Below, piece by piece: positions 22,622 through 31,381 of a stretch of DNA of 42,937 bases (position 1 is its first letter; every line of letters begins with the position of its first letter). This DNA comes from Pseudonocardia xinjiangensis (GTDB lineage: Bacteria > Actinomycetota > Actinomycetes > Mycobacteriales > Pseudonocardiaceae), in the NCBI RefSeq assembly GCF_012911925.1, contig NZ_JAAXKY010000052.1, positions 1-42,937 on the forward strand, read 5' to 3'. The translations under genes and the position numbers were made by a program. The notes beneath the pieces were generated by a model. That model was not told where the DNA came from. It searched no databases and saw only the letters and a program-made list of their open reading frames with translations.

Positions 22622-24133
22622 TCAGTCGCGCATCCGCTCGGCCCCGGGGCAGACCTGGGGCGCGACGATGTCGCAGTGGGCGTACTCCTCGATGGGCACG
22701 CGGTGAGCGGTGGTGCTGTCGGGGCGGTCGGCCTCGGCGGCCCGCAGCGGCCGCCGGACCAACGTGAACGCCAGCAGCGACGCCAGCACCAGGAGCCCGG
22801 CGCCGATCATCATCGCCATCCGGAACCCGGCGTTGAAGGAGGCGGCCTCGGTGTAGTCGCTGCCGCGGATGCCCGCGACGCCGGGGATCACGGCCACCGA
22901 GAGCAGCCCCGCCGCCCGCGCGACCGCGTTGTTCACCCCGGACGCGGCGCCGGCGTACCGGTCGGGGGCGCTGTCGAGCACGGTGGCGGTGAGGGGGGCG
23001 ACGGTGAGAGTCAGGCCGGCGCCGAAGACGAGCACGGCGGGCAGCACGTCGGCGGCCCACGACGCGCCGGGGCCGATCCGGAGCATGAGCAGCAGCCCGG
23101 CCGCGCTCACCAGCGGGCCGAGCGTCATCGGCAGCCGGGGCCCGATCCGTCCGGCGAGTGCCCCGGAGCGCGCGGAGAACGCCAGCATGATCAGCGTGAC
23201 GGGCAGCAGCGACGTGCCTGCGGCGAACGCGCTGAACCCCGCGACGGTCTGCAGTTGCAGCACCAGTAGCAGGAACACCACGCCGAGTGCGGCGTAGACC
23301 AGCATGGTCACCGCGTTGGCTGCGCTGAACGTCGCGTTCCCGAACAGCTCGGTCGGTACCAACGGACTCTGGGAGCGCCGCTCGTGGAGCACGAACGCCA
23401 CCAGCGCCAGCAGCCCGATCGCCAGGGCGACCACCAGGTCCGTCGTCACCCCTCGCTCACTCAGCCCCGTGAGCGAGTACGTGAGACCGGCCAGACCGAG
23501 CGCGGCGAGCGCGGTGCCGGAGATGTCGAGGCCCGGCGCCGCGTCGGGGTCGCGGCTCTCGGGCACGTGCCGCAGTGCCACCACGACGACGAGCACGGCC
23601 AGCGGGAGGTTGATGAGGAACACCGCGCGCCAGTTCCACTCCACCAGCCAGCCGCCGAGGAAGGGCCCGACGGCGCCGGCGATGCCGCCGAGGCCCGACC
23701 ACGCCCCCACGGCTGCCGCCCGGTCCGGGCCGTGGAAGGACGCCGAGATCAGCGCCAGGCTGCCCGGGGTGAGCAACGCCCCGCCGACGCCCTGGAGTGC
23801 CCTGGCCACGATGAGCGTGTTGACGTCCGGGGCGAGTCCGCACATCAGCGACGCCAGTGCGAACCACACGACGCCGATCAGGAACACCCGGCGTCGCCCG
23901 AAGTGGTCGCCGAGTGACCCGCCCAGCAGGATCAGGGCGGCGAGCGTGAGCGTGTAGGCGTTGACCGTCCACTGCAGCGCGGTGAACCCGGCGTTGAAGT
24001 CGGCACCGATCCGTGCCAGTGCGACGTTCACCACCGTGCCGTCGATCAGCACGAGACCGGACCCCAGCACGGTGGTGAGGAGCACCCATCGACCGCGTGC
24101 CGTGCCCATCCGGATTGCGCCTGGTTCCGCCAC
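22622..24133 (-). CDS. MFS drug exporter, DHA2 (EmrB/QacA) type
   Basis: A 503-residue transporter with about 14 hydrophobic helices. Family motifs are LIDGTVVNVALARIG in helix 1, LGGSLGDHFGRRRVFLIGVV (motif A) after helix 2, ARALQGVGGALLTPGSLALI (motif B/C region), and GPFLGGWLVEWNWRAVFLIN. It exports small molecules by proton antiport; substrates unknown. The C-terminal tail (about 45 residues) carries two cysteines. GTG at 24133 is chosen because CATAGT lies seven bases upstream; ATG at 24109 is an alternative. Confidence 0.88.
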   Translation of the reverse strand: MAEPGAIRMGTARGRWVLLTTVLGSGLVLIDGTVVNVALARIGADFNAGFTALQWTVNAYTLTLAALILLGGSLGDHFGRRRVFLIGVVWFALASLMCGLAPDVNTLIVARALQGVGGALLTPGSLALISASFHGPDRAAAVGAWSGLGGIAGAVGPFLGGWLVEWNWRAVFLINLPLAVLVVVVALRHVPESRDPDAAPGLDISGTALAALGLAGLTYSLTGLSERGVTTDLVVALAIGLLALVAFVLHERRSQSPLVPTELFGNATFSAANAVTMLVYAALGVVFLLLVLQLQTVAGFSAFAAGTSLLPVTLIMLAFSARSGALAGRIGPRLPMTLGPLVSAAGLLLMLRIGPGASWAADVLPAVLVFGAGLTLTVAPLTATVLDSAPDRYAGAASGVNNAVARAAGLLSVAVIPGVAGIRGSDYTEAASFNAGFRMAMMIGAGLLVLASLLAFTLVRRPLRAAEADRPDSTTAHRVPIEEYAHCDIVAPQVCPGAERMRD

Positions 24134-24309
24134 GCACCTCACTATGCACCGCCCCACCATGAGAGGTGCCGGGCACGAGCCCTGTCTCCGACGGGCCTGG
24201 CGCGCCCCCGCCGGCACTGATCGCCGGGCTGCGGGGATTCGTCGCCGAACGGTCCGACTTCCCGCAGGTGAGAGTGACGAACAGATCGAATGGAGGCTCC
24301 CCAGAAGCC

Positions 24310-24327
24310 TTCTACCTGAAGTAGAAT
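24310..24327 (+). promoter_or_regulatory. BlaI-type operator overlapping the -10 of its own gene
   Basis: TTCTAC-CTGAA-GTAGAA (24310-24326) is a perfect 6-base inverted repeat. TAGAAT (24322-24327) inside its right arm is a good -10 element only 3 bases before the ATG at 24331, or 6 bases before GTG at 24334, so the mRNA may be leaderless from the GTG. Confidence 0.6.
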
Positions 24328-24330
24328 GGG

Positions 24331-24675
24331 ATGGTGCCGACGCTGGGTGAACTGGAACGTGCCGTGATGGAGACCCTCTGGTCGGCCACGGGGCCCGTCA
24401 CCGCTCGTGACGTGCAGGATGCGCTGGCGAGTCGTGATCTGGCCACCACCACCGTGCTCACGGTGCTCGGCAGGCTGGAGCGCAAGGGTCTCGTCACGCG
24501 CGAGCGCGAGGGCCGGGCGCACCGCTACCGCTCCGTGGCCAGCCGTGAGGACCATGTCGCCGAGCTCATGCTCGACGCCCTGGATGCGGCGCCGGACCGG
24601 GGCGCGGCCCTGGCCCGGTTCCTCGGTTCGATGCCGGAGGACGAGCGCGCCGCTTTGCGTGACCTGCTCGACTGA
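24331..24675 (+). CDS. BlaI/MecI-family repressor
   Basis: A 114-residue winged-helix protein: LGELERAVMETLWSATGPVT, DVQDALASRDLATTTVLTVL (recognition helix), then RLERKGLVTREREGRAHRYR. The C-terminal dimer helices contain DRGAALARFLGSM. In this family the paired M56 protease cleaves the repressor or its signal path. The M56 gene starts 14 bases downstream. The annotated start may be 24331 (ATG) or 24334 (GTG). Confidence 0.9.
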   Translation: MVPTLGELERAVMETLWSATGPVTARDVQDALASRDLATTTVLTVLGRLERKGLVTREREGRAHRYRSVASREDHVAELMLDALDAAPDRGAALARFLGSMPEDERAALRDLLD

Positions 24676-24689
24676 ACCAGTCTGCTCCG

Positions 24690-25595
24690 ATGACGCTCAC
24701 TGCGTTCGGCCTCTTCGTGCTCGGCGTGGTGCTCGCCGAGCCGCTGAGCCGAGCGATGGCCACAGCGGAGTGGCCGGCCCGCGACCCCGTCGGCGCACTG
24801 CTCGTGTGGCAGGCGATCGGGCTCGCCGGCGGCCTGGCGCTCCTCGGCTCCGGTTTCGTGTACGGACTGTCCCCGCTGGGGCCCTCGCTGTCGGTGGCGG
24901 TTCCCGCCGCGGTCGACGCGATGGCCGTCGGCGAGGTACCCCGGGAGCTCTCGCTCATCCACATCGCCGCGTTGCTGGCGGCGCTGGCGCTGGCGCTGCG
25001 GCTGGTCGGGGTGCTGCTCGCGGTCACGCTGCGCACGCTCAAGGTGCGGCGCCGTCATCGTGACCTGATCGACCTGCTCGGCACGCCGTGGCCCGCCGTC
25101 CCGGGCGCGCGGGTGCTCGACCATCCCGTCCCCGTGGCGTACTGCCTTCCCGGGCTGCGGTCCCGGCTCGTGCTGTCGGCCGGGGTTCTCGACGCTCTCG
25201 ACCCACCTGCGGTCCGGGCCGTGCTCGCCCATGAGCGGGCCCACCTGCGGGAGCGCCACGACCTGGTGGTGCTGCCGTTCGTGGCCTGGGGTGCCACCGC
25301 GCCGTTCGTGCGGGGGATGGTCTGCGCCCAGCTCGCCGTGGCCGCGCTGATCGAGATGCGAGCCGACGACGTGGCGGCGAGCGAGGTCACGGCCAAGCAG
25401 CTGACGGGGGCGTTGCGGACGATGGGCGGCGCAGCACCTGCTGCCGCACTGAGCTCGTTCACCGACAAGCTGGACCACCGGCTGTGCCGGATCGTCTCCC
25501 CGCCCGCGCCGCTTCCTGCTGCGGTCCGGGTGCTCGTGCGGGTGGCCGCCGCCGGGCTGGTGGCGGTGCCGACCGCGCTGCTGCTGGTGCCCTGA
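24690..25595 (+). CDS. M56-family membrane metalloprotease (BlaR1-related)
   Basis: A 301-residue membrane protein with two N-terminal hydrophobic segments, a third near residue 95-115, and one at the C-terminus. The zinc site is LAHERAHLRERHD (HExxH, about residue 183), with a downstream EMRADD glutamate (about 227). There is no penicillin-binding sensor domain, so the signal is not obviously a beta-lactam. It is the partner of the BlaI-like repressor; such short pairs are common in actinobacteria and their triggers are mostly unknown. Confidence 0.88.
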   Translation: MTLTAFGLFVLGVVLAEPLSRAMATAEWPARDPVGALLVWQAIGLAGGLALLGSGFVYGLSPLGPSLSVAVPAAVDAMAVGEVPRELSLIHIAALLAALALALRLVGVLLAVTLRTLKVRRRHRDLIDLLGTPWPAVPGARVLDHPVPVAYCLPGLRSRLVLSAGVLDALDPPAVRAVLAHERAHLRERHDLVVLPFVAWGATAPFVRGMVCAQLAVAALIEMRADDVAASEVTAKQLTGALRTMGGAAPAAALSSFTDKLDHRLCRIVSPPAPLPAAVRVLVRVAAAGLVAVPTALLLVP

Positions 25596-25605
25596 CCCCG
25601 GCCGG

Positions 25606-26505
25606 TCAGATCGCTGCATCGCCCCGCAGGACCGCCACCGCCCGTACCGTGGCGTATCCCCGCCAGTCCATGGCGCTCGCGGGGGAGAACTCCGCGAACT
25701 CCACACGCCAGCCCCCGTCGGCCTGCTGCGCGCCGGCGAGCCGCCGCAGCTCGGCGGTGACGACCTCGGGCGCGAACAGCGCCCGCACCGGGCGGTCGGG
25801 CTCGGGCGCGATGTCGAGTGCACGGATGGTCTCGTCGTCGCTGCCCCCCTCGACCGGAAGGACGCCGTTGTCCGGCAGATGAGCACCGAGCCGCCCGAGC
25901 AGAGCGGCCGCGGCCGGCTCGCTGTCGTACACCGCGTCGAGGAACCGCAGCGCGAAGGCCAGCACGAGGGCCGGGGGACGCTCCTCGACCGCGCGTACGG
26001 CGTCGAGGCAGTACCGCGTCGCCCGCGCGAGCCACGGGTGCACGGCCACGGCGGGGTCGTGGCGGGCCGCGCGCTGAGCGACGGCCGCGATGATCGCGGT
26101 GATCTGCAGCGAGGACGTCCGCGGGTCCGCCTGCGCCCACCATGCGGCGGTGCCGGCCCGGTCGGGCGCCGGCAACGCGAACGGCAGCCCGCCGTCGGGG
26201 AGGGAGACCGACTCCAGCCAGTCGCACAGCGCGACCGCGTGCGGGGTCGTCGTCGGGGCGACCTCCGCGAACACCTCGAACGCGTGCAGCGCCGCTCCGG
26301 GCTGGCTCGACACCGACCGCAGGTCCGGCTCCAGTCCCCAGCCGTACCCGCCGTCCGCGTTGCGGTACGCCGCGAGGGCGGCGAGCACCGGATCCGGGCC
26401 GCCCGTGCCGAGGAGCAGCCGGAACCGGTGGCGGTCGAGCAGCCGCCCGTGCGTGGCCATGAAGTCCGCGGCGGCGGGCAGATCGATGGTCGTGAGCGCC
26501 GTCAT
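25606..26505 (-). CDS. Prenyltransferase/squalene-cyclase-like alpha-toroid protein
   Basis: A 299-residue protein. The QW-like repeats are visible: YRNADGGYGWGLEPDL near residue 48, SLPDGGLPFAL near 108 and QQADGGWRVEF near 268. These belong to the alpha/alpha-toroid fold of terpene cyclases and prenyltransferases, but the length is half that of a squalene-hopene cyclase and no DXDD acid motif is seen. A catalytic role is therefore uncertain. ATG at 26505 has GGGAGG seven bases upstream. It is followed by a 10-base convergent gap to the M56 gene. Confidence 0.75.
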   Translation of the reverse strand: MTALTTIDLPAAADFMATHGRLLDRHRFRLLLGTGGPDPVLAALAAYRNADGGYGWGLEPDLRSVSSQPGAALHAFEVFAEVAPTTTPHAVALCDWLESVSLPDGGLPFALPAPDRAGTAAWWAQADPRTSSLQITAIIAAVAQRAARHDPAVAVHPWLARATRYCLDAVRAVEERPPALVLAFALRFLDAVYDSEPAAAALLGRLGAHLPDNGVLPVEGGSDDETIRALDIAPEPDRPVRALFAPEVVTAELRRLAGAQQADGGWRVEFAEFSPASAMDWRGYATVRAVAVLRGDAAI

Positions 26506-26551
26506 GGGGTGAGCCTCCCGTCCCGACGGGTGCCTGTCGTGAACGAATCGG

Positions 26552-27601
26552 TCAGCCACCCTCTCCGCGCAGCGGCGCACTGGCGTGGCGCAGCTGTCCC
26601 AGCGCCTCCGCCCAGGACCGCACCAGCCCGGTCTCGTGGTAGGGCACGCCGATCTCGGCGCAGAACTCCCGCACGACCGGGCGGGCCCGGCGCAGGTTCG
26701 CTGTCGGCATGCTCGGGAAGAGGTGGTGCTCGATCTGGTGGTTGAGCCCGCCCATCGCCACGTGCAGCAGACCGTCGGTCAGCCGGCCGCCCCGGACGTT
26801 CCGCGCGGTGATCACCTGCTTGCGCAGGAAGTCCAGGCGACCCTGCGGCATCGCCATCCCCTTGTGGTTGGGCGCGAAGATCGAGCCCAGGTACACCCCG
26901 AACAGCCCCTGGTGCACCACGAAGAAGGCGATCGCGAGCCCGGGCGGCAGCACCATGAACAGTGCGGCCAGGTACCCGGCGGCGTGCGCGGCGAGCAGTC
27001 CGAGCTCCAGGCGGCGGCCGCGCACCGTGGCGCCGCGCTCGCCCAGCAGCCCCCGCACGCTGCTGCGGCGCAGGTCGATCCCGGCCAGCGTGAGGAGCGG
27101 GAAGAACAGCAGCGCCTGGTGGCGGTTGACGAAACGGGTGACGCCCCGCGCGGCCACCGCCTGCTCCCCGGTCCAGACCAACGCTCCCGCAGCCACGTCG
27201 GGGTCGAGTCCTTCGTGGTTGGGGTTCGCGTGGTGGCGCGTGTGCTTGTCCATCCACCAGCCGTATGACATCCCGATGCCGAGGTTGCCGAGCAGCCTGC
27301 CGGTGACCGTCGCCGCGACCCGGGAGCGGAAGACCTGCCGGTGCGCGACGTCGTGTGCGAGCAGTGCGACCTGCCCGTACCCGACGGCGGCGGCCGCGGC
27401 CACGAGCAGTTGCCACGGCGAGTCCCCGAGCAGGACGAACGCGGTGGCCGTCAGCGCGACCGCCGCACCGACGAGGAGGAACCGGACGACGTAGTAGCCG
27501 GGCCTGCGGTCCATGAGCCCGGCGTCGGTGATCCGGCGGGACAGGTGCGCGTAGTCGCTCCCGCGCGGCGGTGCGTCGGACATACCGCTGAAAGTGGTCA
27601 T
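26552..27601 (-). CDS. Membrane fatty-acid (acyl-lipid/acyl-CoA) desaturase
   Basis: A 349-residue membrane di-iron enzyme. The three histidine boxes are HDVAH (about residue 83), HTRHHANPNH (about 119) and NHQIEHHLFP (about 291). Four hydrophobic helices surround them. The QIEHH box places it in the front-end/linoleoyl-CoA desaturase-like group. It introduces a double bond in membrane fatty acids, needing an electron donor encoded elsewhere. ATG at 27601 begins MTTFSGMSD; ATG at 27583 is an alternative start. It may respond to cold, but nothing here shows this. Confidence 0.9.
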   Translation of the reverse strand: MTTFSGMSDAPPRGSDYAHLSRRITDAGLMDRRPGYYVVRFLLVGAAVALTATAFVLLGDSPWQLLVAAAAAVGYGQVALLAHDVAHRQVFRSRVAATVTGRLLGNLGIGMSYGWWMDKHTRHHANPNHEGLDPDVAAGALVWTGEQAVAARGVTRFVNRHQALLFFPLLTLAGIDLRRSSVRGLLGERGATVRGRRLELGLLAAHAAGYLAALFMVLPPGLAIAFFVVHQGLFGVYLGSIFAPNHKGMAMPQGRLDFLRKQVITARNVRGGRLTDGLLHVAMGGLNHQIEHHLFPSMPTANLRRARPVVREFCAEIGVPYHETGLVRSWAEALGQLRHASAPLRGEGG

Positions 27602-27688
27602 GCGGCGAGCCTGCGCGGAAGCGGCCGCCGGGTTGAGCCGGTGAGCCCCCGGACGACACGGGGGCAATCCCCATCCCGTGCGCCCCGC

Positions 27689-29008
27689 TCAGGCGGCGTC
27701 GGCCCCCACGCGGTCGGGTCCGCCGGCCAGCAGAGCCACCAGCCCGGCCACCGGGAGCGCGATGAGCATGCAGAACGCGCCTGGGATGCCGATCACGTCC
27801 GCCAGCCCGCCGACGAGTGCCGCACCGACGCTCGCTCCGGTGAGGAACACCAGCGTGGCGATACCGAGCGCCACGCCCCGCTGCGCCCCGGGGACGGCTG
27901 CTCCCACCGAGGCGATCATCGCGGGCTGCCCGACCCCGAACGCGGCGGAGACCAGCACGACCGCTGTGGCCAGCAGGACGGGCGACTCCGTGGCACCTCC
28001 TGCTGCGGCGGTGAGCAGCGCGACGATGGCCGTCGGGCACGCGAGAGCGATGGAGCGCCGGGACCCGAGGCGGGCGAGGAGGACGCGGGCGAGAGCCGGT
28101 GAGGCGAACCCGACGACGGCCGCGGGCACCAGCAGCGCCCCGGTGGCCAGCGGCGTCCAGCCCCACGAGGCGGCGGCGAGCGGCACTCCCAGCAGCAGGG
28201 CGAACCAGCTCGCCGGGACCGCTGCCGCTGCGAACGCGCTGCGCAGCACGGTGGGGTTCGTGATGATCTCGCGCGGCAGGAACCCGTGCGGGTGAGCCCT
28301 GACCCACAAGGTCACCAGCGGGGCGCCGACGACCAGGAGCGCCGCGCCGAGAACCGCGGTGCCGGTGCCGGACGACGGCGACTGGATGAGCAGCACCAGC
28401 CCTGCCGCGGCGACGGCCACGAGCACTGCGCCCGTCCGGTCGATGGCGTCACCGCTGCCCCCTGCGGGAGCGATGCGCCAGAGGGGAGGGATCGCCAGCA
28501 GGGCGAGCACGGGGATCGCGACGGCCCACCGCCACCCGCCCAGCGTGTCGAGCCCGCCGCCCAGCAACGGCCCGAGCGCGCCGATCGTGGCGGCCACCCC
28601 GGCCACGCGGCCGAGCGCGGCGCCCTGCTCGGACCCGCTCCAGCGGGCGCTGATCAGCGCCGTCGCGAGCACGGGGATCGCCGCTGCACCGGCGCCCTGC
28701 AGGACGCGCGCGACGAGCAGCGCGGGGAAGGACGGGGCGAGTGCGGCGGCGAGCGCGCCGAGCGCCATCGTGGCGATGCCGAGGCAGAGCGGGAGCCGGA
28801 TACCCACGACGTCGGCGAGGCGGCCGTGGATGGGGGTCGCGACGGCGAGCGTCACGGTGTAGCCGCTGACCATCCACGCCGCGGTCGCCGCGCTGACCTC
28901 CAGGTCGCCCGCCAGTTCGGGGAGAGCGACGGTGACCGCGGACGTGGACGTGCCGGCGAGGCCGAACAGCAGCCCGAGCAACGCGGCGAAGCGGTGGGGA
29001 GAGCGCAC
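27689..29008 (-). CDS. MFS transporter
   Basis: A 439-residue transporter with 12-14 hydrophobic segments. Motifs: VTVALPELAGDLEVSAATAA in helix 1-2, PIHGRLADVVGIRLPLCLG (motif A), ARVLQGAGAAAIPVLATALI and GPLLGGGLDTLGGWRW. It is related to drug and tetracycline-type exporters and is shorter than the DHA2 member at 22622. GTG at 29008 is the furthest reasonable start (MRSPHRFAALLG). Substrate unknown. Confidence 0.85.
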   Translation of the reverse strand: MRSPHRFAALLGLLFGLAGTSTSAVTVALPELAGDLEVSAATAAWMVSGYTVTLAVATPIHGRLADVVGIRLPLCLGIATMALGALAAALAPSFPALLVARVLQGAGAAAIPVLATALISARWSGSEQGAALGRVAGVAATIGALGPLLGGGLDTLGGWRWAVAIPVLALLAIPPLWRIAPAGGSGDAIDRTGAVLVAVAAAGLVLLIQSPSSGTGTAVLGAALLVVGAPLVTLWVRAHPHGFLPREIITNPTVLRSAFAAAAVPASWFALLLGVPLAAASWGWTPLATGALLVPAAVVGFASPALARVLLARLGSRRSIALACPTAIVALLTAAAGGATESPVLLATAVVLVSAAFGVGQPAMIASVGAAVPGAQRGVALGIATLVFLTGASVGAALVGGLADVIGIPGAFCMLIALPVAGLVALLAGGPDRVGADAA

Positions 29009-29066
29009 AACGGGACAGAACGCCCACCCCGCAGGGGTGCATTCCTTCCCGAGGCGTTCGGTGCGG

Positions 29067-29819
29067 CTAACCCGCCCGTCCGGGCGGCTCGAGCGCGCCG
29101 AGCTCGAGCTCGCCCTCGACGACCTGGCGGGCGACCTCGCTCAGGCGCTGGTTGCGGTTGCGGGAGTGGCTGCGGAGCCGCTCGAACGCCGCGTTCATGC
29201 TCAGCCCCGCCCGCTGGGCCAGCACCCCCTTGGCCTGCTCGATGATGACCCGGCTGTTCAACGCCGTCTGCAGCTGTTCCACGAGCACCTCACCCCGGCG
29301 GACGGCCCGCTCCTGCAGGATCCCCACCGTGGCCACGTCGGCCAGCGCCTGGGCCAGCGCGAGATCGGCTTCGGGCAGGGCGCCGGGCAGCCGGCGGAAC
29401 AGATTCATGGCGCCGACGGCCTTGCCGCGCAGCCGCAACGGCATCGCGTGCACCGACCGGTACAGCTGGTGTGTCCTCATCGCGTCGGTGAGTACCGGCC
29501 AGCGGTCGCCCACATCGGCCAGATCCGGGGCGACCACCGGGGCCGCGGTGCGCACGCACTCCACGCACGGACCGTCGTCGGCCTGGAGCTGCAGCAGCTC
29601 CATCAGGCTCACGTCCTCGTCCGAGGAGGCCACGACCTGCAGGTACCCGCGGGAGTCGACCAGCAGGATCCCCACCGCGTCGGCACCGCACAGCGTGACG
29701 CCGTGCCCGACGAGCTGATCCAGGAGGTCGATGATGTCGAAGTCGTCGATCAGGGTGTCGGCGAGCCCGACGAACGCCGTGCTCAACAGCCCCTCACGGC
29801 CCTGCACCGTTTCACTCAT
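29067..29819 (-). CDS. GAF-ANTAR RNA-binding regulator
   Basis: A 250-residue protein. The GAF domain covers about residues 15-170 (VGLADTLIDDFDIIDLLDQL, LCGADAVGILLVD, DDGPCVECVRT, MPLRLRGKAVGAMNLF). The C-terminal ANTAR domain is about 185-240 (LNSRVIIEQAKGVLAQRAGL, then AFERLRSHSRNRNQRLSEVA). ANTAR domains bind tandem RNA hairpins and prevent termination. The ATG at 29819 has GGGGAGA nine bases upstream. A cysteine pair in CVEC could sense redox state. It is head-to-head with another GAF-ANTAR gene. Confidence 0.9.
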   Translation of the reverse strand: MSETVQGREGLLSTAFVGLADTLIDDFDIIDLLDQLVGHGVTLCGADAVGILLVDSRGYLQVVASSDEDVSLMELLQLQADDGPCVECVRTAAPVVAPDLADVGDRWPVLTDAMRTHQLYRSVHAMPLRLRGKAVGAMNLFRRLPGALPEADLALAQALADVATVGILQERAVRRGEVLVEQLQTALNSRVIIEQAKGVLAQRAGLSMNAAFERLRSHSRNRNQRLSEVARQVVEGELELGALEPPGRAG

Positions 29820-30304
29820 CGCCCGTTTCTCCCCTGCCGAAGAACTGTCTCGAACCAACCCCCGTGCGGTCTGTCCGATTACTGCTGCCGGCCGTCGAGC
29901 AGACGAATCGAGCCGGAGCCCGAGAGCACCCGGCCGTCCGCTGCCGAGGCCGAGATCAATGGTGCGGCGCCGTGGCCGGACCCCCGCTCTCCAACCCGGC
30001 AAACCGCTCGCTCGAATGGAGCGACCGACACTGCTTCCTCGTCGCGCGTTTGCAAATCATTACATGAGTCGCCCGTTCGGGCCGAACTGAACGGTCGGAA
30101 GATCGGCCGAAAGATCGGCAGCTCGATGATTCTTTGAGCAAGATAATCAGTTCTCGAGATCCAGAGCGGGGGCGCCGGAAATTGCGTAGCGCTAAGCGTG
30201 ACCCACGCTTCGGGGCGACCTTGGTCCGACCGGCGCACCCGCCCGTGAGCAGTGTCACGTAAAGTGCGCGCAACGAGCGGCGGACGGCCTCGGAAGGGAA
30301 CCCG
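29820..30304. other. Long intergenic region between the two GAF-ANTAR genes
   Basis: This 485-base region has no convincing gene and is clearly richer in A/T around 30040-30180. It holds a 13-base match to the P3 repeat (GAGTCGCCCGTTC, 30065-30077), a direct repeat AAGATCGGC twice near 30098-30120, the 8-base palindrome TAGCGCTA (30187-30194), the perfect inverted repeat AAGCGTG-ACC-CACGCTT (30194-30210), and a possible -10 TAAAGT (30260-30265) for the plus-strand gene. Confidence 0.5.
30194..30210. promoter_or_regulatory. Perfect inverted repeat in the GAF-ANTAR intergenic region
   Basis: AAGCGTG-ACC-CACGCTT has 7-base perfect arms. It lies about 55 bases upstream of the -10-like TAAAGT at 30260. 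It could be a protein site or a small RNA hairpin on the minus-strand leader. Confidence 0.35.
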
Positions 30305-31111
30305 GTGCAACGCCGATCGAGTGGCCACGACAGCGCCATGGGGCATCCGCATCCGGCGCACGAGCGGCCGCCGGCAGGAGTTCCCCGGGGGATGAGTGGC
30401 ACGGTGGACGAACAGGACGGCCCCGTCGGTCGGGCGCTGCTGGCGGCCTTCGAGGCCACCCACGACGACCGCGGCCTCGCCGAGCAGGTCTGCCGGACAT
30501 GCCTGAGCGGGCTCGACGTCGACGGCGCGTCCCTCGCGCTGCACGCCGTGAGCGCCGCCCGCGAGACCCTGTGGGCCAGTGACGCCGTCGCCGGTCTCCT
30601 CGACGACCTCGAGTTCAGCCTGGGCGAAGGTGTCTGCATGGAGGCGGCCACCACCGGCCGTCCGGTCTTCGTCGCGGACATCTGCGCCGACATGCGGCGA
30701 TGGCCGGTGTTCGCCGACGCGGTCGTGGAACGCACGCCGGCCCGGGCGCTCTTCGCGCTGCCGCTGCGGTGGGGCGCGGTCAACCTCGGCGTGCTCCACC
30801 TCTACCGCCGCACGCCCGGGCCCCTGCCCGCCGAGCAGCGCCGCGACGCGGTGGCGGCCGTCAACACCGCCGCACTGATGATGCTCGGCGCCCGTACCGA
30901 TCCCGGCGACGGACCGTGGCTCGACCCCACGGTCAGCAACCGTGCGGAGATCCATCAGGCCACCGGTATGGTCCTGGCACAGTTGGGCATCGGCGCCACC
31001 GACGCACTTGCGAGAATGCGCGCCCACGCCTTCAGCGAGAAACGCCTCCTCCTCGACGTCGCCCATGACATCGTCACTCGGCGTCTGCAGTTCACTCCGG
31101 ACGAACCCTGA
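30305..31111 (+). CDS. GAF-ANTAR RNA-binding regulator
   Basis: A 268-residue protein with a GAF domain (about residues 45-195: ALLAAFEATHDDRGLAEQVC, DVDGASLALHAVS, LGEGVCMEAATTGRPVFVAD, ALPLRWGAVNLGVLHLY) and a C-terminal ANTAR domain (about 210-262: NRAEIHQATGMVLAQLGIG, then ARMRAHAFSEKRLLLDVAHD). GTG at 30305 has GAAGGGA five bases upstream; ATG at 30392 (MSGTVDEQD) is an alternative with the GAF domain intact. It is divergent from the first GAF-ANTAR gene but only distantly similar, so not a recent duplicate. Confidence 0.88.
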   Translation: MQRRSSGHDSAMGHPHPAHERPPAGVPRGMSGTVDEQDGPVGRALLAAFEATHDDRGLAEQVCRTCLSGLDVDGASLALHAVSAARETLWASDAVAGLLDDLEFSLGEGVCMEAATTGRPVFVADICADMRRWPVFADAVVERTPARALFALPLRWGAVNLGVLHLYRRTPGPLPAEQRRDAVAAVNTAALMMLGARTDPGDGPWLDPTVSNRAEIHQATGMVLAQLGIGATDALARMRAHAFSEKRLLLDVAHDIVTRRLQFTPDEP

Positions 31112-31150
31112 TCGTCTGATCGGCCGTGCTCACGTTCTGGTGACCCTCGG

Positions 31151-31177
31151 CCGGGGGTCGCGGCAGACGTCCCCCGG
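31151..31177 (+). terminator. Possible terminator after the second GAF-ANTAR gene
   Basis: CCGGGGG (31151-31157) and CCCCCGG (31171-31177) pair around a 13-base loop, 40 bases after the stop. No U-tract. The rest of the gap to 31381 contains another hairpin, GGAGGC/GCCTCC at 31314-31334, close to the next small gene. Confidence 0.4.
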
Positions 31178-31381
31178 TCGGCGCACTCGAATTCCCGGTG
31201 CGCTCACCAGGCGTGATGGAGGACCCGTGGGTTCACTCGACCGATGAGGGCTCGGCGCTCGGGCTAATGACGGTCCGTGCCGGGGCCGGTAAGGTACGCC
31301 TTGGTCTTCTCGCGGAGGCTCGGCTTTCGCCTCCGACCTTCGTAGCGGCGTGCAGCTCTCGGATACCGATGGGATTCTCGA

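Noticed and set aside
24180..24325. Possible gene end in front of blaI reading LIAGLRGFVAERSDFPQ on the plus strand
   Set aside because: The frame has some coding bias and ends at the TAG in the BlaI operator, but no start, domain or family can be seen and the region is only about 150 bases. It may be a remnant, but the support is too weak.
25606..26505. Squalene-hopene cyclase
   Set aside because: QW-like repeats are present but the protein has under half the length and no DXDD motif.
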